Shown in pieces: positions 19,103-28,534 of a stretch of DNA of 64,000 nucleotides; the stretch's first letter is position 1, and each line of letters opens with the position of its first letter. Source of the stretch: Nitzschia sp. pyKryTriq1 (lineage: Eukaryota; Bacillariophyta; Bacillariophyceae; Bacillariales; Bacillariaceae); NCBI GenBank assembly GCA_956465555.1, contig OY101127.1, forward strand, positions 496,001 to 560,000, written 5' to 3'. Below the pieces are notes generated by a model, which saw only the letters and a program-made list of their open reading frames with translations, was not told the DNA's origin and ran no database searches. A program made the translations under genes and the position numbers.

Positions 19103-20287
19103 ATGGCATCCGGCAACGATATTATGCCGGTGAAAATGGATAATAATGTCATCAAATGGAACATCCACTCGGCCATCGAAGAACTGGAAACGGTCCAGAA
19201 TGGATTCTATCCCGACTTGACTCCTCGCATTGTGCCTATCCTTCGCGATTGGGCTGAGAAGTGGGACGGGCATCCCGAATGGAGGTCGCTACTGAACAAA
19301 AAAACACTTCACAAAGAATTGGAGGAATCAATAGTCGCCATCGATCAGTTGTTGAAGGCTACGTCCGAACGAGGACAAAGCAGTATTATTGTAATGGACA
19401 TCTGTGCTGGCAAGGGCTTATTTTCGTTTCTACTCTCGTATTTGAAGCCACCACATGTCCAAGAAATCATCATGCTGGAAAAGGCCGCCATTAATTGGCA
19501 CCATGTTGTGCAAGGGGCAAATCCGACAGCCAAAGAAGAAGGCCGGCCGTATATTACTATATGGGGAAACACCAACTTGCATGACTATGACGATGTGTTG
19601 GATCGTATCATGGCGTTGCCACTTCCAGTAGCCATGACGGGTATTCATTTGTGCAAGGAACTCGGTCCATCTTTCTGTGGTCTGGTTAATGGATTAGGCG
19701 CGAAATGTATTTACGCTTGTTTGGCGCCTTGCTGTTTGCCCCGACAAGTAACAGCCCACAAGAATCAAATCCCAGAAGACAAGAAAAACTCATTCGTCTT
19801 GACGGTGCAATTGAACGAAACACACGAGGAACGCAAAACTCGAAAAGGCTACATGGAACGCAGGGGGCGACTGAAGAAGAAACCTAGCGGTGGACCGTGT
19901 TTTTATTGCCACAACAAACAACACGGACTGATTGACTGCCCTCTATTGCCACTATTGCCAGTTTTGGAGCAAAAACGAATTCGCCGCTCATTCCATGCAG
20001 CTACAATTCCTTGTTGGAACTGTTTAACACTGGGCCATTACAAAGAAGCATGCCCCGACGCCGTGGAAAGAGCCAATCCGCTTTCTGTACAAGCTCCTCA
20101 CATGGAACTTGATGTCTCGAAAGTGTTGAGCTCGAACAAGCCTTACCACACATACTGTCACTTACTAGCGGGTTGCTTCCTAGGCAGAACACCCATGGTG
20201 ATCGAGACGGACCTCGAAAATGACGACAAACATCAAGATGGCAACTGGAATAGTGAGCGAAAGTCAATTTTCATTGTCGCCAGATGA
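19103..20287 (+). CDS. SAM-dependent methyltransferase with two CCHC zinc knuckles
   Basis: This encodes 394 residues. The N-terminal half is a class I methyltransferase: VMDICAGKGLFSFLLSY, with D99 at the motif I position, is followed by an acidic MLEK strand end. TGIHLCKELGPSFC and ACLAPCCLP recall the METTL25/TRM13 branch, where His-Leu-Cys and Cys-Cys motifs lie near the active site. The C-terminal half has two C-x2-C-x4-H-x4-C zinc knuckles, C266/C269/H274/C279 and C304/C307/H312/C317, a nucleic-acid-binding module. RNA methylation is therefore inferred; the target is unknown. Between the two halves is a basic linker (TRKGYMERRGRLKKKPS). One exon. Convergent with the sulfatase. Confidence 0.8.
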   Translation: MASGNDIMPVKMDNNVIKWNIHSAIEELETVQNGFYPDLTPRIVPILRDWAEKWDGHPEWRSLLNKKTLHKELEESIVAIDQLLKATSERGQSSIIVMDICAGKGLFSFLLSYLKPPHVQEIIMLEKAAINWHHVVQGANPTAKEEGRPYITIWGNTNLHDYDDVLDRIMALPLPVAMTGIHLCKELGPSFCGLVNGLGAKCIYACLAPCCLPRQVTAHKNQIPEDKKNSFVLTVQLNETHEERKTRKGYMERRGRLKKKPSGGPCFYCHNKQHGLIDCPLLPLLPVLEQKRIRRSFHAATIPCWNCLTLGHYKEACPDAVERANPLSVQAPHMELDVSKVLSSNKPYHTYCHLLAGCFLGRTPMVIETDLENDDKHQDGNWNSERKSIFIVAR

Positions 20288-20778
20288 TATTGACTACCCC
20301 GGGGTCTCAAAGACGGATTTCGTCGAGTTGCATATCCCTTGCAGACATATCATGGTCCTTCTGACATTTGTTGTCGACTGACGTTGCAGCTTCGTTGCAG
20401 TCTTCATCGTCATCCCGAGTTGGGTTTGCTCATTCCCACTAATTCCTTGCACTGTACCCGAGGACGTGGCATCTCGGCTCGATGGAGACTGCACTGCGTT
20501 GCGTTGCGAAGAGCATCTCGGATTAGCCTATTGGGTTCGTATCCCGCATCCCGCATCGGTGACCGTTTGCAGGATAAGGGTCTACGATGAACCATCATCA
20601 TCCTAGCTTTCTTGGGGAGAACTATCGCCAGGGCCAACGGATTCTCTTAGCAGCGTCTCTCGAACGACAGTGCTACAGGTGACAACAAAGTGTCCCTTCA
20701 AATCTAGGGTAGAAGTAACGTGAGGGGTAGGATCACGTATCCAACTAGACAGTTAGAAAGTGATCTCTAAAACACTCC
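20288..20778. other. Intergenic region between convergent genes
   Basis: No gene is supported. Two overlapping minus-strand open frames (20294-20494, 20410-20637) carry no recognisable domain. Confidence 0.35.
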
Positions 20779-22251
20779 CTACTTTGCTGCTCCTTTGCTA
20801 TACTTCGTCGCTGCTGGTGGCCAAAGAAATGCGGTGGGATGGGTTTTTAGTTGTTTCATGGTTCGAACCAGCTCCTCGTCCAAGCGCTGTTGTAGAGTGG
20901 TGAAACTGGGTTGTCCCGCGACATTGTTATTCTCCAATGGATCCTTAGTCAAATCATACAACTCCCAGTCAGCATCCTTTCCATCCGGTGTAAAATAGAC
21001 GGAATATTTGAATCGTATCGTTCGTAGGCATCGCACAGTGGAGGGGGCTTGGCGACACGGAATATCATCGTAGGTAAAATGAATACTGGACTGGACTTCT
21101 GGTAAGGGTGCCAACGAATCAGCTACTGTGAGATCCAGAATGGGAGTCAAATCTTGCCCCACAAAGTGGTCGTTGGGCGAGCCTTTGTCAACGGGTAAGG
21201 GTGAGCCTATCGTCAGTAAGCGTTGGAGAGTGGGCAGCAGATCGACGTGCGATGCAAGAGCCGGTGTCTGGAGAGGATTTGGAAAGGCAATGGGATTGCT
21301 TACAATAAGTGGAATATGAATACTTTCCTCGTAGGCATTGTAGAACTTTTCCACCAAGGAATGACTCAGAGCTTGTTCGCCGTGATCGGCCGTTCGAAGG
21401 ATAAGTGTGTTTTCCGTCAGTTGAAGCCGATCGAAGGCATCCAAGACTTTGCCAATTTGGCCATCCACCACCGTATGCAGGTATGCATAGAAATTGACAT
21501 ACTCTTGCGGCTGATTCAAAAAGGTCACGAAGGGTATCGACATCTGTCCCTGAGCCCTGGGTTTGTTGTTGGCGTCTGGATCTTCTTGCCAATTGGTAGG
21601 AAGTGGGACAGTCACTTTATAAAAATCCTCGTGTGTATATCCAAGCGTGGGTTCGTGCTGAGCGACATAGACATCATGGGGGTTCACAAAACTGGCTACC
21701 AATAAAAAAGGCTTGGCATCTTCCTGACGGCAATGCCGCTCCAAAAAGGTACAAATTTCATTGAGAAATCGCGTGTCATTGTCAGGATCTCCTCCTCCCA
21801 AAGTCTCGTTGACAGTCAAATAATTTCCAGCATCTGGGGGTTGCCATCCTTGAAATCCGTAATCGGACGGCTTTCCACCCAAATGCCATTTGCCGTGCCA
21901 TTCGGCATGATATCCTGCTTGCTGAAAGACTGTCGCCAAGTTCGTCAACTCCGAGGGTAATTTTGTGCGAGGTTCTGGTGAACCGGTCGTGGTGACTCCC
22001 GTTTGAACTGGAAACTGGCTCGTCAAGAGTGTGGCTCGACTGGGAGAGCACATGCAGGAATTGGTGAAGTAGTTGGTGAATTCCAATCCATGATTCAACA
22101 ATCGACACATGTTGGGTAGATTCTCTTCATAAAAGCTCCTCGGCCAATGCTGCAAAGATCGTTCTTGGTCTGTGATGATAAGCAAGACATTAGGCCGTTT
22201 TCCACTCTCAAATAGCTGAGAAACTGACATGGTGATGGGCGATGTTGGCAT
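20779..22251 (-). CDS. Sulfatase (arylsulfatase family)
   Basis: This encodes 490 residues from the ATG at 22251; an alternative ATG at 22230 removes seven. The alkaline-phosphatase fold begins at RPNVLLIITDQE, with the metal-binding Asp at residue 28. The signature C68-S-P-S-R (in CMCSPSRATLLT) contains the Cys that is converted to formylglycine in active sulfatases. Later family blocks are visible: HGKWHLGG, NPHDVYVA, and LRTADHGEQ for the second metal/catalytic site. No signal peptide is seen, unusual for eukaryotic sulfatases, which fold in the ER; a cytosolic location or a missing upstream exon are both possible. Length fits the family. Ester sulfate is the expected substrate class. Confidence 0.88.
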   Translation of the reverse strand: MPTSPITMSVSQLFESGKRPNVLLIITDQERSLQHWPRSFYEENLPNMCRLLNHGLEFTNYFTNSCMCSPSRATLLTSQFPVQTGVTTTGSPEPRTKLPSELTNLATVFQQAGYHAEWHGKWHLGGKPSDYGFQGWQPPDAGNYLTVNETLGGGDPDNDTRFLNEICTFLERHCRQEDAKPFLLVASFVNPHDVYVAQHEPTLGYTHEDFYKVTVPLPTNWQEDPDANNKPRAQGQMSIPFVTFLNQPQEYVNFYAYLHTVVDGQIGKVLDAFDRLQLTENTLILRTADHGEQALSHSLVEKFYNAYEESIHIPLIVSNPIAFPNPLQTPALASHVDLLPTLQRLLTIGSPLPVDKGSPNDHFVGQDLTPILDLTVADSLAPLPEVQSSIHFTYDDIPCRQAPSTVRCLRTIRFKYSVYFTPDGKDADWELYDLTKDPLENNNVAGQPSFTTLQQRLDEELVRTMKQLKTHPTAFLWPPAATKYSKGAAK

Positions 22252-23526
22252 TGGCAATCAGTTTTTCTGTGATGGCAGTACGGGTACTAGGGTACGATCA
22301 CTTGTACTGTACGAGCATTGCATTGCAGATTGTAGAAGAGAGGTGCTTGTGCTTCTTCTGTCGGCCGATGATTGATTGATTGATTGATTGATTGCGATGA
22401 TTCGCCGCCCAGCCGCATACTTGTTAAAGTTCTGATACCACTCGTGACTCGTCACGTGTCTCAACTCAATATCTCCGCTCAGATATACTTATACTTGTTA
22501 CTACTACTGTGTGATCAAATACAGCAGGCACAATCCAGAATACGCTCGTCAGTATATCCCTTTTCGAATTGTGAGCTAAAGTAAATTAATTCTATTCTAC
22601 CTTTTGTCGTTTCATCCTGACTTCACGAATAGAATAAGATCATCCAAGACTAACTTGTCATAGATCTTCAGTTCACTTTATCTCCTTTCCCATATATCTC
22701 TCCAACACATATCGTCGATCTGATCTTACTTTGTTTCCAATCCGGTCTTACTTTTGTATTCCAAGATCACAATCAGTTTAGTTCATATATCTTGATCATA
22801 GCATCCGAATCGATTAAATCAGTAGATTCAAGTCCCGAGTGAATCTCCAGTATATTGTATGACTCGTTTGATACGCCCGGTCGGATGCCATCCGACTTCG
22901 CTCATTGTCTAATCATACATCAATCCGAACTTCGCCCATCTCGCGTTAGGACCAATCACTTCATTTAGATGAGTTCGCGAGTAGTGCCCGTATACTTCAA
23001 GTTGGCAACATCTCTTTGGTCGTCTGCAGCTGGTCTGCAGACGCTCGAGAAATGGAAAGGGTTGGCCATATGTCAACTGACTCTAGCTGGTAGATCGCTC
23101 TAATACAATAAAATCGGCTTCTTCAAATTTGAGAATGCGCGCTTGCGAAGCGCCTAACCCCACATTCGACTGTCCTTTTGAAAATGGTTGACGGGTTGGC
23201 GATGACGGCAACTTGATTTCCGCGCATGAGCGCGGAAAAAATATTTAGGCTCATAACCTATTGAATTCTTGCCGGCGACGCCCATTTCTCGCGATAGTAG
23301 AAATCTTTCACGCGATAGCACGCGCGGAAAAATCACTTTCATCCGGTCTAGGGTTCTGAAGTTTCTGGTTTTCTGATTTTAGAATGAATAATGCTATAAT
23401 GGGTACTTGTAGTAGCGCACAAGGTGGTGTGTTATTATTATGGTGTGTGTGTGGTGTGTTGCTCTGATTGTGTGGTCGGTGATCGGATGCGGACCAACCG
23501 ATCGCGTGATAGCGACCTTTCGCTTC

Positions 23527-23888
23527 TCACAATATCTCAAGCAACTGGTATATTACTAGCGCTATCGCGTGAATGGAAAGTGGGCGTGCCAATCTACTCC
23601 GGTATGGATCCAGCATGAAGGCCCAAATGTGATTTGGGCTCAATAAGCCCACTTTCCGGCCAAGAGGTTCTCTTCCATCCATATTGAAGCGTTCTCGAAC
23701 GAATGAGCACAGATTGGCAGCAGTGCGCTGCCCAAAAAGATCGTCAAGTCGCTCTTTGCTAGCAGCGATGACTTTGTTGAATTCATTCCTTAGTACCTGG
23801 ACAAGGGGTAGATAAATAGAAATGCTGTGCTCGGTGGAGCTGGCAACATTTTGAGCTCGTTCGATCGGACGAAACCAGTCTGCACCAA
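23527..23888 (-). mobile_element. hAT-like DNA transposon, transposase C-terminal fragment
   Basis: About 119 codons read openly on the minus strand without an initial ATG. Blocks such as DWFRPIERAQNVASSTEHS, SIYLPLVQVLRNEF and GRKVGLLSPNHIWAFMLDPY match the pattern of the C-terminal part of hAT-superfamily transposases (Ser-rich turn, proline before a helix, then a late LDP motif). The upstream catalytic part and terminal repeats are not found, so it is a truncated relic. The family call is by pattern only. Confidence 0.5.
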
Positions 23889-24192
23889 TCTAACTACCAT
23901 CCGGTTCACGTGCGACTACAGAAGATCTGGAAACTGAAAGACATGTACGAGTAGTACTTATACTCGTGCCAAAACTTTATTTCGACCCTGACTGAAGAGT
24001 AGTACTAGTAGAGCAGTACTAGAGCAGTAGAGGTTTTTGTGGGATTGATTCAATGTAAGATGCTGTTGGCACTGATGTACAACTGATGATTGATTCTTCT
24101 TCAGTATTGAACATATAATTATAGGCACGGTTAGAGCCGGCGGTGGGAGGCGCACAATGATATCTCCAAAGAACCTTCGGTCCTTCATGAGA

Positions 24193-24366
24193 TCACACGA
24201 GTAGATAGTAGCTACTAAACGATCGTATATCGCTATGCAAGTTTGGTGTTTCCTCCTTTAGTTTTTGTAGTTTCCATGGGGTGTTTGGATATCCCAAAAT
24301 GGCCCGCAAGCCTTCTCGGTAGGAGGGATACGCAAGAACTTCCTCCAACAACAGCTCGGCCTTCAT
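24193..24366 (-). CDS. Short open frame, unknown, possible gene relic
   Basis: This gives 57 residues from an ATG at 24366; the frame stays open upstream to about 24420. The composition is protein-like (MKAELLLEEVLAYPSYREG, LRAILGYPNTPWKLQKLK) with amphipathic helices, but no family is recognised. It lies among transposon debris and may be a fragment of a larger lost gene. Confidence 0.35.
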   Translation of the reverse strand: MKAELLLEEVLAYPSYREGLRAILGYPNTPWKLQKLKEETPNLHSDIRSFSSYYLLV

Positions 24367-24748
24367 TCGTTCATTAGAAACTAACGTTCGATCAGAAAGT
24401 CGTCGTCGTTCCCCTCTTTAGCTATCGGATCATGACAATGAGGACGAGACTATTACTACTATGATATATTATCCTGCAATACTCGTATTGTCTTGTGGCG
24501 AGGCTCAATGCCAACTGCAATAGCCTGTCCGAGATAAGCGAAAGTCGGTTGCAACAGTCGGCGTCAGAGAAAATGAGAGAAGGAATGAGAATGTTTCAAA
24601 AATGATGAAGAAGATATGTAGACGGACCTAACGTAGATGGGTGTGCGATTTTTCGCAGAAGGATGCGCGGGCCCCTGCAGGTGGGCTGCCAGATTGGACT
24701 CCCTCCCTCGATGAAAGGAGCTCAGAGTAGACTCTCGCTCTACCACTC

Positions 24749-24790
24749 CCAACTCGTCAAGAGTGTGGCTCGACTTGGAGAGCACATACA
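24749..24790 (-). pseudogene. Short copy of the sulfatase active-site segment
   Basis: About 40 bp are nearly identical to the sulfatase gene at about 22019-22060 in the same orientation. They encode CSPSRATLLTS. Flanking sequence does not align, so only this scrap of a second sulfatase copy, or a gene-conversion patch, remains. Confidence 0.55.
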
Positions 24791-24816
24791 AGCACTTCAA
24801 AAGATTCCCGTTGTTA

Positions 24817-25380
24817 TCAGCTTCGATGCTCCCGCTCGGCCTGTTTTCGTTCTATTGCTCCTGCGTCTGGTTCGCCTGGTCGTCCCTGAAAAGTTCCTTC
24901 CCTGGCTTTGATCAGCCCTTCTGAAGCTTCTTCCAACGTCGTTCGATGCTTGATCCAAAATTTGTTCTCCAAATGGAGCACAGGAATGTCATATTTGTAC
25001 TTTGAAAACCAATCTGAATGATCTGCGTCGGTAATATCCACTTGCTCCAAAGAATGAGGATACTCATCTCGTAACTCCACCAAGACGTCCTTGACTTTGT
25101 CACACAACGTACACCCCTCTTTGGTAAAGAGCTTGACCGTTGGTGCCATCTCATCAGGGGATTTGTAAACAGTTCCCGTCACGCTAGCCAACAGGCGATG
25201 GGAGGATCGAATCTGAGAATTTGCCAGTCGAGAAGCTAGCGAGGAAGATCGGACAAAGCAATGAGCCAAGGGGACTGTAGAAAGCTTCAACATAATTATT
25301 ATCGCTATTATCCTTGTTGCCAATAGATGCATTGCTGGTTTCATGGTCGCTTTAGGGGCAAGAGGTAATAAAGGCGTCAT
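24817..25380 (-). CDS. Plastid glutaredoxin-like (DUF836) thioredoxin-fold protein
   Basis: This encodes 187 residues from the ATG at 25380; an ATG at 25344 (MKPAMHLLATRI) gives a more usual signal peptide. The hydrophobic N-terminus ends VPLAHCFVRS, close to the diatom plastid signature, so plastid import is inferred with moderate confidence. The core is a thioredoxin fold of the DUF836/glutaredoxin-like family: VKLFTKEGCTLCDKVKDVL with a C-x2-C motif, then DIPVLHLENKF with the cis-Pro. A charged C-terminal tail follows. A thiol-disulfide role is likely; the partner is unknown. Divergent from COQ2 across 321 bp. Confidence 0.78.
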   Translation of the reverse strand: MTPLLPLAPKATMKPAMHLLATRIIAIIIMLKLSTVPLAHCFVRSSSLASRLANSQIRSSHRLLASVTGTVYKSPDEMAPTVKLFTKEGCTLCDKVKDVLVELRDEYPHSLEQVDITDADHSDWFSKYKYDIPVLHLENKFWIKHRTTLEEASEGLIKAREGTFQGRPGEPDAGAIERKQAEREHRS

Positions 25381-25512
25381 TCATCATGTTATCCTCGCTT
25401 GCAAAAAATGTAAAATATCCTCGTAATCTCTCGGCTCTATCATCGCATCACAAATACGTGCGTCGCGCGGTCCATCCTCGCGTCTGCTTCCTCAAATGGC
25501 CGCGACGTCATT

Positions 25513-25540
25513 ATCTCGCGATGACGCGAGATTTCGCGAA
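25513..25540. promoter_or_regulatory. CGCG palindrome cluster in a divergent promoter
   Basis: ATCTCGCG and CGCGAGAT form an 8-bp stem around ATGA at 25513-25532, followed at once by TTCGCGAA (25533-25540). The site lies between the glutaredoxin-like gene and COQ2. The words resemble E2F-type (TTTCGCG) or TCTCGCGA promoter motifs known elsewhere; binding here is inference. Confidence 0.4.
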
Positions 25541-25701
25541 AGATGATGAAAAAGGGTTGTACTCGTACATCAGTTGTTGCAGTACGTAGGCAGTATGATG
25601 CCCGGGCCGGGTTGTGGTGGTTAGAAGCCCCCTGCCGGATTAATAAATAGATTTCATTTTTTTTAATCCATAAACCAATTCTGCTTTGCCCGACATTCAG
25701 C

Positions 25702-26874
25702 ATGACACTAGCATTACTACAACGGTCTGCTCTTCCTTTGAGGCAGAGATCCAGCTCTGTTTTCTATAAAAATATCACTTTTCCTCTCGGCACCATCCTA
25801 ATTTCTCCTGCTCCGAAGCACCGATCAGACAGCCACTGCTTCATTTGGAAAGGCACGTTTTCGACGGCATCATCAGGCGCCGACAAGCACGACAGCCCTG
25901 TTTCAAATTCATCTACTTCAGATCCCCCCATTTTGACATGGGTTGATGATTACCTGCCTACCAAAGTTCAGCCGTATGCCAGATTGGCGAGAATTGACAA
26001 ACCGATTGGAACTTGGCTACTGCTATGGCCCTGCGCGTGGTCAACTGCGATCGCTGCCGAGGCTGGCCATCTTCCGGATCCAAAACTATTGGGCTTATTT
26101 ACGGCTGGCGCCTTTATAATGCGGGGAGCAGGCTGTACCATTAATGACCTGTGGGATAGAGATATTGATGCTCAGGTGTCCAGGACAGCGAGGCGGCCCT
26201 TGGCGGCAGGGGATCTGACTATCTCACAAGCCTTTGGATTTTTGGCCCTGCAGCTTAGTGCTGGCCTGGGAGTCTTGGTGAGCTTGCCGCATCTGGAATA
26301 TTGTTTTGTATGGGGCGCCTCATCTTTGCCACTGGTCGTGGCGTATCCATTAATGAAACGATATACCGACTATCCACAACTCGTTCTGGGATTGACGTTC
26401 AATTGGGGAGCGTGGATGGGATGGGCCGCCACATATGGGAGTATGGATTACAGCATCATTGCTCCTCTTTACTTGTCGGGTGTCACATGGACGCTGGTGT
26501 ATGATACGATTTATGCCCATCAAGATGCCAAAGAGGATGCCGCGTTAGGATTGAAATCGACGGCACTGACCTTTGGGAGAGACGAGCAGCAGCAAAAACG
26601 GATACTTCGTGGATTGGCGGCAATGACTTATCTACAATGGCTATTGGTCGGCTACAATTGCAGTTTCGATGACTCGTCGTCTACCTTGTCGCTCTTGCCC
26701 TACACGCTGGGAGTTTCCTCGGCGTATGGGCATTTGGTTTGGCAAATTCAAACGGCAGAACTGGATAACCCCCAAAACGTGGCCGAGCGGTTTCGATCCA
26801 ATACAACCGTGGGGGCGATAGTGTTTGGCTCTATTATTGCTGGTAAATTATTGCAATATTCATTACTGCAGTAA
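25702..26874 (+). CDS. COQ2: 4-hydroxybenzoate polyprenyltransferase (ubiquinone synthesis)
   Basis: This encodes 390 residues. It is a UbiA-family membrane prenyltransferase that attaches the polyprenyl tail to 4-hydroxybenzoate in ubiquinone biosynthesis. The N-terminal 75 residues are basic and Ser-rich, fitting a mitochondrial presequence. ARIDKPIGTWLLLWPCAWS opens the domain. The two Mg-diphosphate motifs are intact: N148-D-L-W-D-R-D-I-D, and D268-T-I-Y-A-H-Q-D (with AKEDAALGLKST after it), as expected for COQ2 rather than COX10 or plastid homologues. Eight or nine helices follow the family layout. One exon. Its stop lies 82 bp from that of the convergent MDR gene. Confidence 0.92.
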   Translation: MTLALLQRSALPLRQRSSSVFYKNITFPLGTILISPAPKHRSDSHCFIWKGTFSTASSGADKHDSPVSNSSTSDPPILTWVDDYLPTKVQPYARLARIDKPIGTWLLLWPCAWSTAIAAEAGHLPDPKLLGLFTAGAFIMRGAGCTINDLWDRDIDAQVSRTARRPLAAGDLTISQAFGFLALQLSAGLGVLVSLPHLEYCFVWGASSLPLVVAYPLMKRYTDYPQLVLGLTFNWGAWMGWAATYGSMDYSIIAPLYLSGVTWTLVYDTIYAHQDAKEDAALGLKSTALTFGRDEQQQKRILRGLAAMTYLQWLLVGYNCSFDDSSSTLSLLPYTLGVSSAYGHLVWQIQTAELDNPQNVAERFRSNTTVGAIVFGSIIAGKLLQYSLLQ

Positions 26875-26956
26875 ACTGCGAGTTTCTTCTTTCTCTTCTC
26901 CCAAAGCCACATCAAATCGTTTAGATACATGTAAATCAAATCTTAGTTCCAAAGAA

Positions 26957-28105
26957 TCAATCAGACTTGGAAATTGCAATGACGACCTTTCCTTCTCCAT
27001 GGCGAGTCTCTTGTACGCGGAACGCCTTTCGAATACCCTCAGTGGTGAATGGAAAGGGACCCCTAGAATCCACAACGGCCTTGATAACTCCCTTCTTTGC
27101 CATATCCAAGGTTCTCGTCAAGTGACTGCGTTCTTGATCCAGCGACATGGCAAAAGTGTACTTGGGAAGTTTAAATCGCCCCCAGAGTCGAGACTTGAGG
27201 AACCTCCATAGAGGAATCCACATGAAAATTTGTGATGCCTTCGACAACGAATGGATTTCAAAAATAGCGCTATCGGGAGTAAGGGTAAGATAACGACCTC
27301 CTTCCGAAGCAGGCTTGACAATAGCTGGAATCTTATTTTGCGAGGACTTGACAAGGGACAGCCATCCTCCTACTCCGGCAAGATCCACAACTGTGTCAAA
27401 GGGGTTCTCGTGGAATTCCTTGACGGTAAACGGGTCTTCTTTTGTATAGTCGACGATCTTATCGTAGAACATGGGAGCTTTCAAGAGACGCTCTGGCGAC
27501 TGCTGCGAAGCTCCAGCAATGTATGAAGCTCCCTGAGCCCTCATGATTTGACAGGCCAAGCTTCCAATACCACCTCCAGCTCCCAGAATCAAGACTCGTT
27601 CTCCTTTCTGGATGCGTTCTGCGAGCAAAGTAGCAGGACAGGCTCCAGCCAAGGCAGCGGCGTCCACAGAAGAAATTTCCTCGGGAACCTTCTCGCAAAC
27701 GGATTGATGAACCAATGCATACTCAGCAAGAGCATCACGGGGACCCACGACAAAACGTGCTGCGACACGGTCTCCCACTTGAAAAGGGAAATCTTCAACG
27801 CCTTCTGGGACTTCAACAACGTCGCCGGAACAATCACCACAAGGGACGTATGGAAATTTCGGTGGACCTTGCAATTCCCTGGTAAGACCCGATAGGACGC
27901 GACAGTCTCCACATGCCACTGCAACTGCATGTGTACGCACAATCATAAACTCCTTGCGCTTTTTCATGTCGGGGAAAAGCTCCGCCAACGACGGGTAAGG
28001 CACCGAATCTTCCACGGTCAACATTTCGTCGATGTCACCGTAGTCTTTGCCCTGGGCTGCCTTCATGGTTTTGGGTTTGGCTGTTTCTTCTTTGGTGATG
28101 TGCAT
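26957..28105 (-). CDS. Medium-chain (MDR/quinone-type) oxidoreductase
   Basis: This encodes 382 residues from the ATG at 28105. It has the GroES-like N-terminal domain (HAVAVACGDCRVLSG, FPYVPCGDCSGDVVEVP) and the Rossmann domain with GAGGGIGSLACQIMRAQGA, the NAD(P)-binding loop. The pattern is that of zinc-free quinone oxidoreductase-like MDR proteins; the Cys-rich stretch before the Rossmann fold does not match the structural-zinc loop of alcohol dehydrogenases. The C-terminus (residues 300-330) has a hydrophobic, basic segment. Substrate cannot be read. No targeting peptide is obvious. The 5' side faces a 1.5-kb repeat-rich region. Confidence 0.85.
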   Translation of the reverse strand: MHITKEETAKPKTMKAAQGKDYGDIDEMLTVEDSVPYPSLAELFPDMKKRKEFMIVRTHAVAVACGDCRVLSGLTRELQGPPKFPYVPCGDCSGDVVEVPEGVEDFPFQVGDRVAARFVVGPRDALAEYALVHQSVCEKVPEEISSVDAAALAGACPATLLAERIQKGERVLILGAGGGIGSLACQIMRAQGASYIAGASQQSPERLLKAPMFYDKIVDYTKEDPFTVKEFHENPFDTVVDLAGVGGWLSLVKSSQNKIPAIVKPASEGGRYLTLTPDSAIFEIHSLSKASQIFMWIPLWRFLKSRLWGRFKLPKYTFAMSLDQERSHLTRTLDMAKKGVIKAVVDSRGPFPFTTEGIRKAFRVQETRHGEGKVVIAISKSD

Positions 28106-28427
28106 GGTCAGGGAAGAGCCCTCGTAATTGTTACACAGATGAGAACGGGTTGCGTTGCGACTGACGACGACTCGCTGTTTTTTATGACCAACGATGACGA
28201 ATTTTGACTTCGCAAACCTTTTTGGGCACTCGGCACTCGGAGTTCGTCGGTTGACGCTGATCGCTAGCTGATGCTGTCATCAACATCTGGGAATCCGTGG
28301 GAAGTTCCATATCCACTCGTGCATGCTTCCGCTTTTGCACCCCCAACGAAAGACGGACAGACCAGAAGTCGACCAGAGCGCGCCAAGAATTCGAGATCAC
28401 CGAACCGACCGACGACGACAGACGACC

Positions 28428-28470
28428 GCTTGAGACAGGTTCGTGCATCGGAAGATCAGACGAACTACTA
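28428..28470 (+). repeat. 43-bp direct repeat, left copy
   Basis: It is identical over 43 bp to 29170-29212. The two copies bound a 699-bp block with the GGTTCGAT tandem array and a copia fragment. The length is far above a normal target-site duplication, so repair-linked duplication or recombination is more likely. Confidence 0.9.
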
Positions 28471-28534
28471 CTAGTATGATGGGTACCTGAAGGTATGGGC
28501 TGCTACCCCCGCCCGTAACTTGCAGTTAAGGCTG

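Larger units (their letters stand above)
22252..24816. other. Gene-poor region with transposon debris
   Basis: A 2.6-kb stretch. It holds an (ATTG)6 microsatellite at 22371-22394, an inverted repeat TTTCCGCGC-ATGA-GCGCGGAAA at 23217-23238, an hAT-like fragment at 23527-23888, a short unknown open frame at 24193-24366, and a sulfatase-like scrap at about 24749-24790. TCTCGCGATAG and similar CGCG words recur. Base composition of 22580-22880 is AT-rich with no coding signal. Confidence 0.5.
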
